64,000 bases of DNA from DATBGO01 sp050011895. Its GTDB lineage: Bacteria; Actinomycetota; Actinomycetes; Streptosporangiales; Streptosporangiaceae. Where the stretch lies: NCBI GenBank assembly GCA_050011895.1, contig JBEKIF010000003.1:62001-126000 (forward strand). The letters are read 5' to 3'. Below the pieces are notes generated by a model. The model saw only the letters and a program-made list of their open reading frames with translations, had not been told where the DNA came from and did not search any database. Below are positions 33,368 through 40,901 of this stretch, one piece after another. How positions within the stretch are numbered: position 1 is the stretch's first letter; each line of letters begins with the position of its first letter. A program made the translations under genes and the position numbers.

Positions 33368-35125
33368 ATGCGCAACCCGGGTGAGAGGTCGGCCGATCGC
33401 GTTGCTGGCCGACAGAAGGGACCGGCCGGCCGGAATGGGGCGTCATCCGGCCGGCCGGCCGGCGCCAGCCCGCAGCCGGCTCCCGGCGGCTCGTCGCTCT
33501 TCGTCCCCGGGTATTCCGGTGATCAGCCTGCCGCGGGCGAGCCGGGCCGCCATGCCGCCGCCCGTCCCGGTGGCGGCTGGTACGGGCCGACCGCGGGCAT
33601 GGCGGGCAAGGGCCCGGTCCGGGGCTTCCCGCCCGCCCCAGGCCAGCCGCCGCCCGTTTATCCTCCCGGCCAGTTCTCCGCGTGGAACCGATCGGCCAGG
33701 CCGGCAGCTGACGGCTACCCGGATCCGCGCCAGGAGGCCGTCGGACGGGCCGCATCCGGCTACCCGGAGGCACCGGCCGCCGGTAGCGCGGGGCCGTGGT
33801 ATCCAGAACCTGGATATGCCCGGCTGGCAGTTGGCGAGCTGGGCGCAGGCCAGCCAGGCTACGCCGAGCCGGCTTATTCAGTCCTTGCCGTCAGCGATCC
33901 CGCTGCCGACGTCACCTCGACCCAGTCCTGGGAAGCCCTCGACGCCTCGCTCGCAACGAGCAGCCGGGCAGCGCGGCGGGCTCCGCTGCCGGAGCCTCCG
34001 CTAACGGAGCCGTCGCTAACGGAGCCGCTGCAGGCCGACCACTGGCAACCCGCGGCCGATCTGGTCGTCCCGCCGCCGCAGCAGCGGCAGGCCGGCCAGG
34101 CCCAGCGCCCGGCCGCGGACTGGGCAGGCCACGCCCAGCGCGCAGCTGCAGACTGGGCCGGCCAGGCTGACCGCCCGGCCGCGGACTGGGCAGGCCAGGC
34201 TGACCGCCTGGCGGCCGACCGGAGCGGCCGCGCCCGGCCTGATACCGGCGGTCACCGCTATCAGGCAGCGCAGCCAGGCTCCGATCGCCGGACCGGCGAG
34301 GCAGGCCGGCTGGCGGCGCCCCCGCGCGGGCCGGCAGCGCGCACCGAGCGCCCGCAGCCCAGGCGCGCGCACGCCCGGGCGCGCGGCAGGAGCGGCAGGA
34401 AGCGGGCCGGACGGCTACTGCTCGCCTGCGGGCTGATCGTCGCCATCGTGGTGGCCACCGCCGCTTACGTCTGGTTCGACGGCGGCCATCACGGCGCTGG
34501 CCAGGCCGCAACCGCGCCGAACCGCTCGGCGTCCGTGCCCAGCCAGCCGCCGCCAGCCACCCAGTTGCTGGGCCGCTGGGGACACATCGAGAGCCGGACC
34601 GCCGACCCGCTGCCGCTCACCCTCACCGAGCTCTTCCCCGCCAGCTTCTCGGCCGGCGGGAGCGGGTACGCAAGGACCGTCGAGCGCGACGGGACCGACT
34701 GCGCCAAGGCAGTGATCGGCTCAGCGCTGCAGTCGGCCCTCCGCCTAGGCAAGTGCACCCAGGTCATGCGGGCAAGCTATTTCTCGCAAGACAGCAAGCT
34801 GATGGGGACGATCGGGGTGCTCAACCTGGCCAGCGTGGTAGCCACCGAGCGGTCAGGCAAGGCGGCAGGCGGGGGCGACTTCATCGCCCAGCTGGCGGCG
34901 GCCAAGGGTCCCACCCGGCACCTGACCATGGGCACGGGGATCGAGGAGACGGAGATCAAGGGTCATTTCCTGGTCATGGTCTGGGCCGAGTTTGCCAGCC
35001 TGCACGCTCCAACGGCCAAATGGCAGCGCCTGGACCTCGAGACGTTCTGTAACCGCCTCATCCAGAACACCGCCAACTTGAGCCTGGCCAGCCGAATGAT
35101 CACCGGGAAGCCCCGGACTCCCTGA
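33368..35125 (+). CDS. proline/alanine-rich single-pass membrane protein
   Basis: 585 residues. A long low-complexity, disordered cytoplasmic part (1-350) is rich in Pro, Ala, Gly and Arg and contains repeats of AADWAGQADRP type (about 258-290). One membrane helix LLLACGLIVAIVVATAAYVWF follows, then an extracytoplasmic globular domain of about 200 residues starting at LLGRWGHIESRTADPLPL, with two Cys (CAKAV, LGKCTQV) that could form a disulphide. I do not recognise a named family. It is the only plus-strand gene between 28 and 64 kb and overlaps truA tail-to-tail by 26 nt. Confidence 0.75.
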   Translation: MRNPGERSADRVAGRQKGPAGRNGASSGRPAGASPQPAPGGSSLFVPGYSGDQPAAGEPGRHAAARPGGGWYGPTAGMAGKGPVRGFPPAPGQPPPVYPPGQFSAWNRSARPAADGYPDPRQEAVGRAASGYPEAPAAGSAGPWYPEPGYARLAVGELGAGQPGYAEPAYSVLAVSDPAADVTSTQSWEALDASLATSSRAARRAPLPEPPLTEPSLTEPLQADHWQPAADLVVPPPQQRQAGQAQRPAADWAGHAQRAAADWAGQADRPAADWAGQADRLAADRSGRARPDTGGHRYQAAQPGSDRRTGEAGRLAAPPRGPAARTERPQPRRAHARARGRSGRKRAGRLLLACGLIVAIVVATAAYVWFDGGHHGAGQAATAPNRSASVPSQPPPATQLLGRWGHIESRTADPLPLTLTELFPASFSAGGSGYARTVERDGTDCAKAVIGSALQSALRLGKCTQVMRASYFSQDSKLMGTIGVLNLASVVATERSGKAAGGGDFIAQLAAAKGPTRHLTMGTGIEETEIKGHFLVMVWAEFASLHAPTAKWQRLDLETFCNRLIQNTANLSLASRMITGKPRTP

Positions 35126-36020
35126 CCCGGCGGGTCGCTGCGGCCCGTGCCGCCAGCTCGGCGTCGGCCGGGTAGCGGACCTCCTCCAGGCACAGCCCGT
35201 GCGGCGGCGCGACGTGCACCGCTGGGTCACGGACCCGGGCGGCAAGAACGTCGGCCAGCCAGCCGGCCGGCCTGGTTCCGTCACCCACCGAGAGCATCGC
35301 CCCGGTCAGCGCCCGGACCATGTTGTGGCAGAACGCGTCTGCCGCCACCGTCGCGACCGCGATGCCGCTCGCCGACCGGGCCCAGTCAAGCCGCAGCAGC
35401 TCGCGCACGGTGGTCGCGCCCTCCCTGTGGCGGCAGAACGCGGCAAAGTCGCGGGTGCCAAGGCAGCCGGCCGCCGCCTCGTTCATCCGCTCCGTGGCAA
35501 TCCGGCGCGGGTACCACAGCGTGTCATGCCTGCTCAACGGGTCCGCGCGAATCGGATCGTCGCAGACACGGTAGGTGTAGCGGCGCCACAACGCGGAGAA
35601 CCTGGCATCGAACCCGTCCGGGGCGCGGCCGACCGAATGCACCCGGATGTCTGGCGGCAGCAGCCTGGCCAGCCTCCTGAGCGCGAGGCCGGCCGCTCGC
35701 GCCCAGGATTCAGCCGCCACATCGGCATGGGCGACCTGGCCGCGGGCGTGCACTCCGGCATCGGTACGGCCCGCCACGGTCAGCCCGGGCGGCGTATCCA
35801 GCGCGAGGATCCGGCCGAGCGCCTCTTCGATGACCTGCTGAACCGTCCGCAGGCCCGGCTGCGCCGCCCAGCCATGAAAGCCTGAGCCGTCGTAGGACAG
35901 CTCGACGCGCAGCCGGACAGTTGCTACCGGGGCGCCGGGCGGATCGGCAGCCAGCGGAGCGCTCAGGGCCGCCGCGCGGGTACTGCTGCTAGCCCTCGTC
36001 GCCCTGACCGGGCTCGTCAT
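35100..36020 (-). CDS. truA: tRNA pseudouridine(38-40) synthase
   Basis: Makes pseudouridine at positions 38-40 of tRNA anticodon arms. 306 residues from ATG 36020; no later ATG/GTG/TTG precedes the core VRLRVELSYDGSGFHGWAAQPGLRTVQ, so the start overlaps rplQ by 32 nt and leaves an extension of about 30 residues. Catalytic Asp in AGRTDAGVHARGQVAH; FDARFSALWRRYTYRV and FCHNMVRALTGAML are conserved. The upstream open frame to 36242 lies within rplQ and is a shadow. Confidence 0.94.
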   Translation of the reverse strand: MTSPVRATRASSSTRAAALSAPLAADPPGAPVATVRLRVELSYDGSGFHGWAAQPGLRTVQQVIEEALGRILALDTPPGLTVAGRTDAGVHARGQVAHADVAAESWARAAGLALRRLARLLPPDIRVHSVGRAPDGFDARFSALWRRYTYRVCDDPIRADPLSRHDTLWYPRRIATERMNEAAAGCLGTRDFAAFCRHREGATTVRELLRLDWARSASGIAVATVAADAFCHNMVRALTGAMLSVGDGTRPAGWLADVLAARVRDPAVHVAPPHGLCLEEVRYPADAELAARAAATRRVRESGASR

Positions 36021-36741
36021 CCGGTCCTGCTGCGCTCGAACCAGCGCCCGGCGCGGATCCGGTGCCGCCGTCGGTGTCCTCGCTCGGGCCGGCGACCTCT
36101 GCGGCGGCCGCCGCAGCCTCGGCGTGCGTGTCCTCGGCGTGCGTGTCCCCGGCGTGCGTGTCCTGCGCCACGGCAGCCTCAGCCCCGGCGGGCTGAACCT
36201 CAGCGGCCGCACCCTCAGCGGCCTCACCCTCAGCGGCCTCACCCTCAGCTTCAGGGCTGCCGCCCGCCGTACTGCCAGCCGCCGCGGTGCCCTGGCCGCC
36301 GGTGCCCGGCCGCGACCGTCCGGCGGCCGGGCTCGCGGCAGGCTGCGGCCGGCGGCCGCGGCGGCGGCGCGGCCTCGCCTCCGCCTCCTCGCGGACCAGT
36401 TCGATCACTGCGAGCGGTGCGTTGTCGCCCTTGCGCGGCCCGACCTTGGTGATCCGCGTGTAGCCGCCATCGCGGGCTGCGAAGCTCGGCCCGATATCGG
36501 TGAAGAGCGAGTGCACAACGCTCTTGTCCGTGACCACGGTCAGCACCTGCCGCCTGGCGTGCAGGTCACCTCGCTTGGCGAAGGTGATCAGGCGCTCGGC
36601 GACCGGCCGCAGCCTGCGTGCCCGCGCCTCGGTCGTGGTGATCTTGCCGTGCTCGAACAGCGCCGTGGCAAGGTTCGCCAGCATGTGCCGCTGATGGGCT
36701 GAGCTGCCGCCCATCCGGGCACCCTTGGTGGGCGTGGGCAT
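35989..36741 (-). CDS. rplQ: 50S ribosomal protein L17 (bL17) with long acidic C-terminal extension
   Basis: 250 residues; residues 1-118 are canonical bL17 (MPTPTKGARMGGSSAHQRHMLANLATALFEHG; TTTEARARRLRPVAERLITFAKRGD; YTRITKVGPRKGDNAPLAVIELV). The remaining 130 are low complexity: a basic patch (RPRRRRGRRP), then Ala/Glu-rich repeats (EGEAAEGEAAEGAAAE) and repeated DTHAE units. Many actinobacterial L17 proteins have shorter tails. Last ribosomal gene of the alpha operon. Confidence 0.95.
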   Translation of the reverse strand: MPTPTKGARMGGSSAHQRHMLANLATALFEHGKITTTEARARRLRPVAERLITFAKRGDLHARRQVLTVVTDKSVVHSLFTDIGPSFAARDGGYTRITKVGPRKGDNAPLAVIELVREEAEARPRRRRGRRPQPAASPAAGRSRPGTGGQGTAAAGSTAGGSPEAEGEAAEGEAAEGAAAEVQPAGAEAAVAQDTHAGDTHAEDTHAEAAAAAAEVAGPSEDTDGGTGSAPGAGSSAAGPDDEPGQGDEG

Positions 36742-36790
36742 CGGGAACTTCTCCTTGGTTTGCTACTTCAGGGCGCGGTTGCCCGGTCCG

Positions 36791-37807
36791 TCAGTATTGC
36801 TCGGTTTCGACGTAGCTCTCGTCGTCGTCCGCCCCGTAGCTGTCAGCCGCGGTCCCGGGGTCGAACCCAGGCGGCGAGTCCTTCAGCGCGAGGCCCATGT
36901 CAATCAGCTTCTGCTTGACTTCCTCGATCGACTTCGCGCCGAAGTTGCGGATGTCGAGCAGATCCTGCTCGCTGCGGGCGACCAGCTCGCCGACGGTGTG
37001 GATGCCCTCGCGCTTGAGGCAGTTGTAGGAGCGGACGGTGAGGTTCAGCTCCTCGATCGGCAGCGCCAGGTCCGCCGCGAGCGCGGCGTCGGTCGGCGAC
37101 GGGCCGATGTCGATGCCCTCCGCGTCGACATTCAGCTCCCTGGCCAGCCCGAACAGCTCGACCAGCGTCTTTCCCGCGCTGGCGACCGCATCCCTGGGAC
37201 GCATGCAGGGCTTGGTCTCCACGTCCAGGATCAGCTTGTCGAAGTCGGTACGCTGCTCGACCCGGGTGGCCTCGACCTTGTAGGTCACCCGCATGACCGG
37301 CGAGTAGATCGAGTCGATCGGGATCCGGCCGATCTCCTGCCCGGGCTGCTTGTTCTGGGCCGCCGACACGTAACCGCGGCCGCGCTCAACCGTCAGCTCC
37401 ATCTCCAGCTTGCCCTTGCTGTTCAGGGTCGCGATGTGCAGGTCGGGGTTGTGCACCTCGACGCCGGCCGGCGGGGCGATGTCCGCCGCCGTGACCGGCC
37501 CCGGCCCCTGCTTGCGCAGGTACATCGGCACCGGCTCGTCGTGCTCGGAGGAGACGACAAGCTCCTTCAGGTTCAGGATGATGTCGGTGACGTCCTCGGC
37601 GATCCCCGGCACGGTGGAGAACTCGTGCAGGACACCCTCGATCCTGATGCTGGTGACCGCGGCGCCAGGGATCGAGGAGAGCAGGGTACGGCGGATCGAG
37701 TTCCCGATCGTGTAGCCGAACCCCGGCTCGAGCGGCTCGATGACGAACCTGGACCTGGACTCGTCAACCTGATCTTCGGTGAGGCTCGGACGCTGGGCGA
37801 TGAGCAT
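36791..37807 (-). CDS. rpoA: DNA-directed RNA polymerase subunit alpha
   Basis: 338 residues. The N-terminal domain directs assembly (FVIEPLEPGFGYTIGNSIRRTLLSSIPGAAVTSI), and the C-terminal domain binds UP elements and activators (LNLTVRSYNCLKREGIHTVGELVARSEQDLLDIRNFGAKSIEEVKQKL). Acidic tail ending VETEQY. ATG at 37807. The 166-nt spacer from rpsD holds three tandem hairpins. Confidence 0.98.
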   Translation of the reverse strand: MLIAQRPSLTEDQVDESRSRFVIEPLEPGFGYTIGNSIRRTLLSSIPGAAVTSIRIEGVLHEFSTVPGIAEDVTDIILNLKELVVSSEHDEPVPMYLRKQGPGPVTAADIAPPAGVEVHNPDLHIATLNSKGKLEMELTVERGRGYVSAAQNKQPGQEIGRIPIDSIYSPVMRVTYKVEATRVEQRTDFDKLILDVETKPCMRPRDAVASAGKTLVELFGLARELNVDAEGIDIGPSPTDAALAADLALPIEELNLTVRSYNCLKREGIHTVGELVARSEQDLLDIRNFGAKSIEEVKQKLIDMGLALKDSPPGFDPGTAADSYGADDDESYVETEQY

Positions 37808-37855
37808 GGGTGTTCCTTCCCGCGATGCCCGCTATATGACAACCGCGACTTCTCA

Positions 37856-37937
37856 TCTGACAGCTCATCGCTGCCAGATGTTCCCGCTGACGGCTCCTCG
37901 CCGCCAGTACTGCCGCTGACGGCTCCTCGCCGCCAGT
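37856..37937 (-). repeat. three tandem hairpin-forming repeats between rpsD and rpoA
   Basis: Units near 37856-37878, 37884-37908 and 37913-37937; the latter two are identical over 25 bp with a 29-nt period. On the minus strand each reads CTGGCRGC-loop-GCYGTCAG and folds into an 8-bp stem with one G-U pair. The diverged copy changes G to A in one arm and C to T in the other, keeping the pair. Probably an mRNA structure in the rpsD-rpoA spacer. Confidence 0.65.
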
Positions 37938-37973
37938 GTCGCGGGACTGCCGCCGTGGCAGCCCCGCGGGTGG

Positions 37974-38600
37974 TTACTTCGAGTAGAGCTCGACGATGAG
38001 CTGCTCCTGGACCAGGGTGTCGATCTGGGCCCGGACCGGGAGCGCATGAACGAGGATACGCATCTTGTCGGGGATCACCTCGAGCCAGGCCGGGACCGTC
38101 CGCTCGCCGGCCTCGGCCCGCGCCACCACGAACGGGGTCAGCTCCGTCGACTTGGGCGCGACCTCGACAATGTCGGACTCGCTCACCCGGTAGGAGGGAA
38201 TGTCGACCTTGCGCCCGTTGACCAGGACGTGACCGTGCCCGACCAGCTGCCTGGCCATGTCACGGCTCTTGGCGAAGCCGGCCCGGTAGATCACGTTGTC
38301 AAGCCGCGTCTCCAGGATCTGGAGCAGCGCCTCGCCGGTCTTGCCGCGGGTCCGGGTCGCTTCGGTGTAGTAGTTGTGGAACTGGCGCTCGAGGATCCCG
38401 TAGATGCGCTTGGCCTTCTGCTTCTCCCTGACCTGCAGCAGGAACTCGCTCTCCTTGGGCCGGTTCCTGCCGTGCTCGCCCGGCGGGTAGGGCCGGATCT
38501 CGATGGGGCACTTCGGCGAGTCGCACTTGGCGCCCTTCAGGAACAGCTTGGTCTTCTCGCGGCGGCAGCGCTTGCAGTCGGCGCCGGTGTATCGAGCCAT
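37974..38600 (-). CDS. rpsD: 30S ribosomal protein S4 (uS4), zinc-binding type
   Basis: 208 residues from ATG 38600 (MARYTGADCKRCRREKTKLF). Cys9, Cys12, Cys26 and Cys31 form the zinc site of the C+ form. The S4 RNA-binding domain is ETRLDNVIYRAGFAKSRDMARQLVGHGHVLVNGRKVDIPSY. Ends VELYSK. The open frame extends far upstream (39221) through rpsK and is a shadow there. Confidence 0.97.
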   Translation of the reverse strand: MARYTGADCKRCRREKTKLFLKGAKCDSPKCPIEIRPYPPGEHGRNRPKESEFLLQVREKQKAKRIYGILERQFHNYYTEATRTRGKTGEALLQILETRLDNVIYRAGFAKSRDMARQLVGHGHVLVNGRKVDIPSYRVSESDIVEVAPKSTELTPFVVARAEAGERTVPAWLEVIPDKMRILVHALPVRAQIDTLVQEQLIVELYSK

Positions 38601-38614
38601 ATGTCGCTTACTCC

Positions 38615-39016
38615 TCAGACCCGGCGCCGCTTGGGCGGGCGGCAGCCATTGTGCGGAACCGGGGTGACGTCCTGGATCGAGCCGACCTCCAGGCCGGTCG
38701 CCTGCAGGGACCTGATGGCGGTCTCCCGCCCCGAGCCCGGGCCCTTCACGAACACGTCGACCTTGCGCATGCCGTGCTCCATCGCCCGGCGTGCCGCGGC
38801 CTCGGCGGCCATCTGGGCGGCGAACGGCGTCGACTTGCGCGAGCCCTTGAAGCCCACCTGGCCGGACGACGCCCACGAGATGACGCTGCCGCCAGGATCG
38901 GTGATGGAGACGATGGTGTTGTTGAAGGTGCTCTTGATATGAGCGTGCCCGTGAGCGATGTTCTTTCGTTCCTTCCGGCGTACTTTCTTGACGCCGGCAC
39001 GGCTCTTGGGAGGCAT
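38615..39016 (-). CDS. rpsK: 30S ribosomal protein S11 (uS11)
   Basis: 133 residues. Basic N-terminus, then NIAHGHAHIKSTFNNTIVSITDPGGSVISWASSG, KSTPFAAQMAAEAAA, VFVKGPGSGRETAIRSLQATGLEVGSIQDVTPVPHNGCRPPKRRRV, all typical of uS11. 14 nt upstream of rpsD; alpha-operon order rpsM-rpsK-rpsD-rpoA-rplQ. Confidence 0.97.
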   Translation of the reverse strand: MPPKSRAGVKKVRRKERKNIAHGHAHIKSTFNNTIVSITDPGGSVISWASSGQVGFKGSRKSTPFAAQMAAEAAARRAMEHGMRKVDVFVKGPGSGRETAIRSLQATGLEVGSIQDVTPVPHNGCRPPKRRRV

Positions 39017-39094
39017 CCTGCTCCTCTACTCCCGGAGGTGGTCGGACCGCTGTGGCCGCCGGAGCCCGCCGTGACGGCGGGACCGGCGGGCGGA

Positions 39095-39475
39095 CTACTT
39101 CTTCCCGGCCTTCTTCTTGCCGGCGACTGTCTTCTTCTTGCCCTTCCTGGTGCGGGCATTGGTCTGCGTGCGCTGGCCGTGCACGGGCAGCCCGCGGCGG
39201 TGCCTGATCCCCTGATAGCACCCGATCTCGACCTTGCGGCGAATGTCGGCCTGCACCTCACGGCGCAGGTCACCTTCCACCTTGTAGCTGGCGTCGATCC
39301 AGTCCCGCAGCCGCAGGAGATCTTCGTCGCTGAGGTCATGGACCCGGGTGTCGCCGCTGACGCCCGTCGCGCTGAGCGTCTCAAGCGCACGGGTGCGGCC
39401 GATTCCGTAGACGTAGGTAAGAGCGACTTCCAGCCGCTTGTCGCGCGGCAGGTCGACGCCGACGAGGCGTGCCAT
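39095..39475 (-). CDS. rpsM: 30S ribosomal protein S13 (uS13)
   Basis: 126 residues from the ATG at 39475 (MARLVGVDLPRDKRLEVALTYVYGIG). Helix-two-turn-helix segment GRTRALETLSATGV, then VQADIRRKVEIGCYQGIRHRRGLPVHGQRTQTNARTRKG and a Lys-rich tail. Contacts helix 38 of 23S rRNA and tRNA. The frame is open to 39514, but that part is not conserved. Confidence 0.97.
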   Translation of the reverse strand: MARLVGVDLPRDKRLEVALTYVYGIGRTRALETLSATGVSGDTRVHDLSDEDLLRLRDWIDASYKVEGDLRREVQADIRRKVEIGCYQGIRHRRGLPVHGQRTQTNARTRKGKKKTVAGKKKAGKK

Positions 39476-39627
39476 CCTGGGCAGTTCTCCTTCTGTCGCG
39501 GAGGTCCTGCGCACCGCTCCCTGCGTCCCTGCCCGGACCGGGCCCCGGCCTCCTCCGGGGGCAATCCGCGGCCAGCCGCTGGCCGACCGCGGACTGCGGT
39601 GCGTGTCTTACTTTCCTCGCCTTACCG

Positions 39628-39678
39628 TGCTGCTCAATCCCGACTGCTGCTCAGCCCTGACAGCTGCTCAGCCCTGAC
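39628..39678. repeat. three contiguous 17-bp repeats at the rpmJ 3' end
   Basis: Units 39628-39644, 39645-39661 and 39662-39678 (consensus tgctgctcagccctgac). The third contains the rpmJ stop codon and last codons, so the array looks like a tandem duplication of the gene tail into the rpmJ-rpsM spacer. Each contains the near-palindrome gctgctcagc. Confidence 0.8.
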
Positions 39679-39781
39679 GCTGCTTGTGCCTCGGGTCTGA
39701 GCAGATGACCATCACGCGGCCATGCCGGCGGATGATCCGGCACTTGCTGCAGATCTTCTTCACACTCGGCTTGACCTTCAT
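39668..39781 (-). CDS. rpmJ: 50S ribosomal protein L36 (bL36), zinc type
   Basis: 37 residues (MKVKPSVKKICSKC at the start, HKQRQG at the end), exactly the family length. Zinc ligands Cys11, Cys14, Cys27 and His32 are present (C+ form). ATG at 39781, between infA and rpsM as usual. Confidence 0.96.
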   Translation of the reverse strand: MKVKPSVKKICSKCRIIRRHGRVMVICSDPRHKQRQG

Positions 39782-39834
39782 TGCTGCTCTCCTCAGGCAC
39801 CCGGAGCCATCGAGCCCGCCGCGCCGTCAGCCTG

Positions 39835-40056
39835 TTACTTGTACCGGTAGACAATCCGCCCACGACTGAGGTCGTAGGGACTCAGCTCGACGACGACCCG
39901 GTCATCGGGGAGGATCCGGATGTAGTGCATCCGCATCTTCCCGCTGATGTGAGCCAGGACCTTATGCCCGTTGTCCAACTCCACCCTGAAGAAGGCATTC
40001 GGCAGTGATTCCACGACCGTGCCTTCGATCTCAATGGCGCCGTCTTTCTTGGGCAT
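39835..40056 (-). CDS. infA: translation initiation factor IF-1
   Basis: 73 residues, one OB-fold: MPKKDGAIEIEGTVVESLPNAFFRVELDNGHKVLAHISGKMRMHYIRILPDDRV...VYRYK. Binds the 30S A site during initiation. ATG has ggagga upstream. It follows a DUF1707 gene and a 358-nt gap, so it may have its own promoter. Confidence 0.97.
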   Translation of the reverse strand: MPKKDGAIEIEGTVVESLPNAFFRVELDNGHKVLAHISGKMRMHYIRILPDDRVVVELSPYDLSRGRIVYRYK

Positions 40057-40395
40057 GTCCTCCGCGCTTCGCTGCTTAGGTTCGCTGCCTGGCCTTGGCC
40101 TGGGCTCGCTGGGTTGCTGGCTTATTTCTTACTATGTGGTGCTGGTACTCATCGTCAGGCGGCCCGGCCATTGCTGGTCACGCCGCGGCTCATCCGGTGA
40201 TCGTGGGGCTTCCCGCGGTCCGGCTCGTGCTCTCGCACGGCCCTCCGGCCACGGACGGCCCTGCTAGATGTCTGCCATCACGCTACCGGCTCAGGCCATC
40301 CGCCAATGACTGCTCATGGGCCGGAGCAGAGTCTACGCGAGACCTGCTGACAATGCGAACCCGGGGCCCCGCGCGTCCGTCCCAACCATGCCGCC
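40057..40395. other. intergenic region upstream of infA
   Basis: About 340 nt with no plausible gene. An AT-richer patch near 40118-40140 (ttatttcttactatgtgg) could hold a minus-strand promoter for infA (CTGACG and CATAGT about 16 nt apart), but the match is weak. Confidence 0.3.
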
Positions 40396-40414
40396 GGCCA
40401 GGATATTCCCGGCC
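40396..40414 (-). terminator. hairpin abutting the DUF1707 stop codon
   Basis: Minus-strand GGCCGGGA-ATA-TCCTGGCC forms an 8-bp stem with one G-U pair and a 3-nt loop directly after the stop codon. A plausible terminator; no U-tract. Confidence 0.35.
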
Positions 40415-40891
40415 TCAGCCGGGCCGGTGGCCGCCGGGCCCGCCGCCCGCGATCCAGCGGCCGAGCAGGATCGCGCCGAGCGGCCCGGCCACCCAGACCG
40501 GCCACGGAAACCCGCTGGCCCCGGCAACCACCCAGGCCACGAAACAGAGCAGGCTGACCGACAGCCATGACCCCCAGGCGGCTATCCAGGCCGGCGAGAA
40601 CCTGCCCTGCTGCCTCGCGAGACCGCCGGACGCCTGCACCAGCGAGCCCGCTCCTGGCCGCGGTGCGCGATAGCGCGGCAGGGCCGCGTCCGGTAGCCGG
40701 TACAGGTCGATGCCCGGCAGGTCCGTCAGGAGCTCGTCAAGCTCGCCGACGGTCTTCGCCTCGTAGGCCTTGTCGATCCGCTCGTTGAACTCCTCGGCGG
40801 TCAGCCGGCCCGCTGCATGGTGCTCGCGCAGCAGCGACACCGTGCGGTCCCGGTCCTCGTCGGACGCGCGGATCCTGGGGTCGGCCGCCAT
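40415..40891 (-). CDS. DUF1707 (SHOCT-like) two-helix membrane protein
   Basis: 158 residues. The N-terminal DUF1707 domain (IRASDEDRDRTVSLLREHHAAGRLTAEEFNERIDKAYEAKTVGELDELLTDLP, residues 7-60) is followed by a linker and two hydrophobic helices (WIAAWGSWLSVSLLCFVAWVVAG; FPWPVWVAGPLGAILLG). Common in actinobacteria; exact function unknown. Its place between map and infA is not part of the universal order. Confidence 0.88.
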   Translation of the reverse strand: MAADPRIRASDEDRDRTVSLLREHHAAGRLTAEEFNERIDKAYEAKTVGELDELLTDLPGIDLYRLPDAALPRYRAPRPGAGSLVQASGGLARQQGRFSPAWIAAWGSWLSVSLLCFVAWVVAGASGFPWPVWVAGPLGAILLGRWIAGGGPGGHRPG

Positions 40892-40901
40892 CAGCTCCTC
40901 C

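Noticed and set aside
37974..39221. 415-codon minus-strand frame read as a fusion of something with S4
   Set aside because: The S4 N-terminus at ATG 38600 matches the family exactly; the upstream part is a shadow of rpsK.
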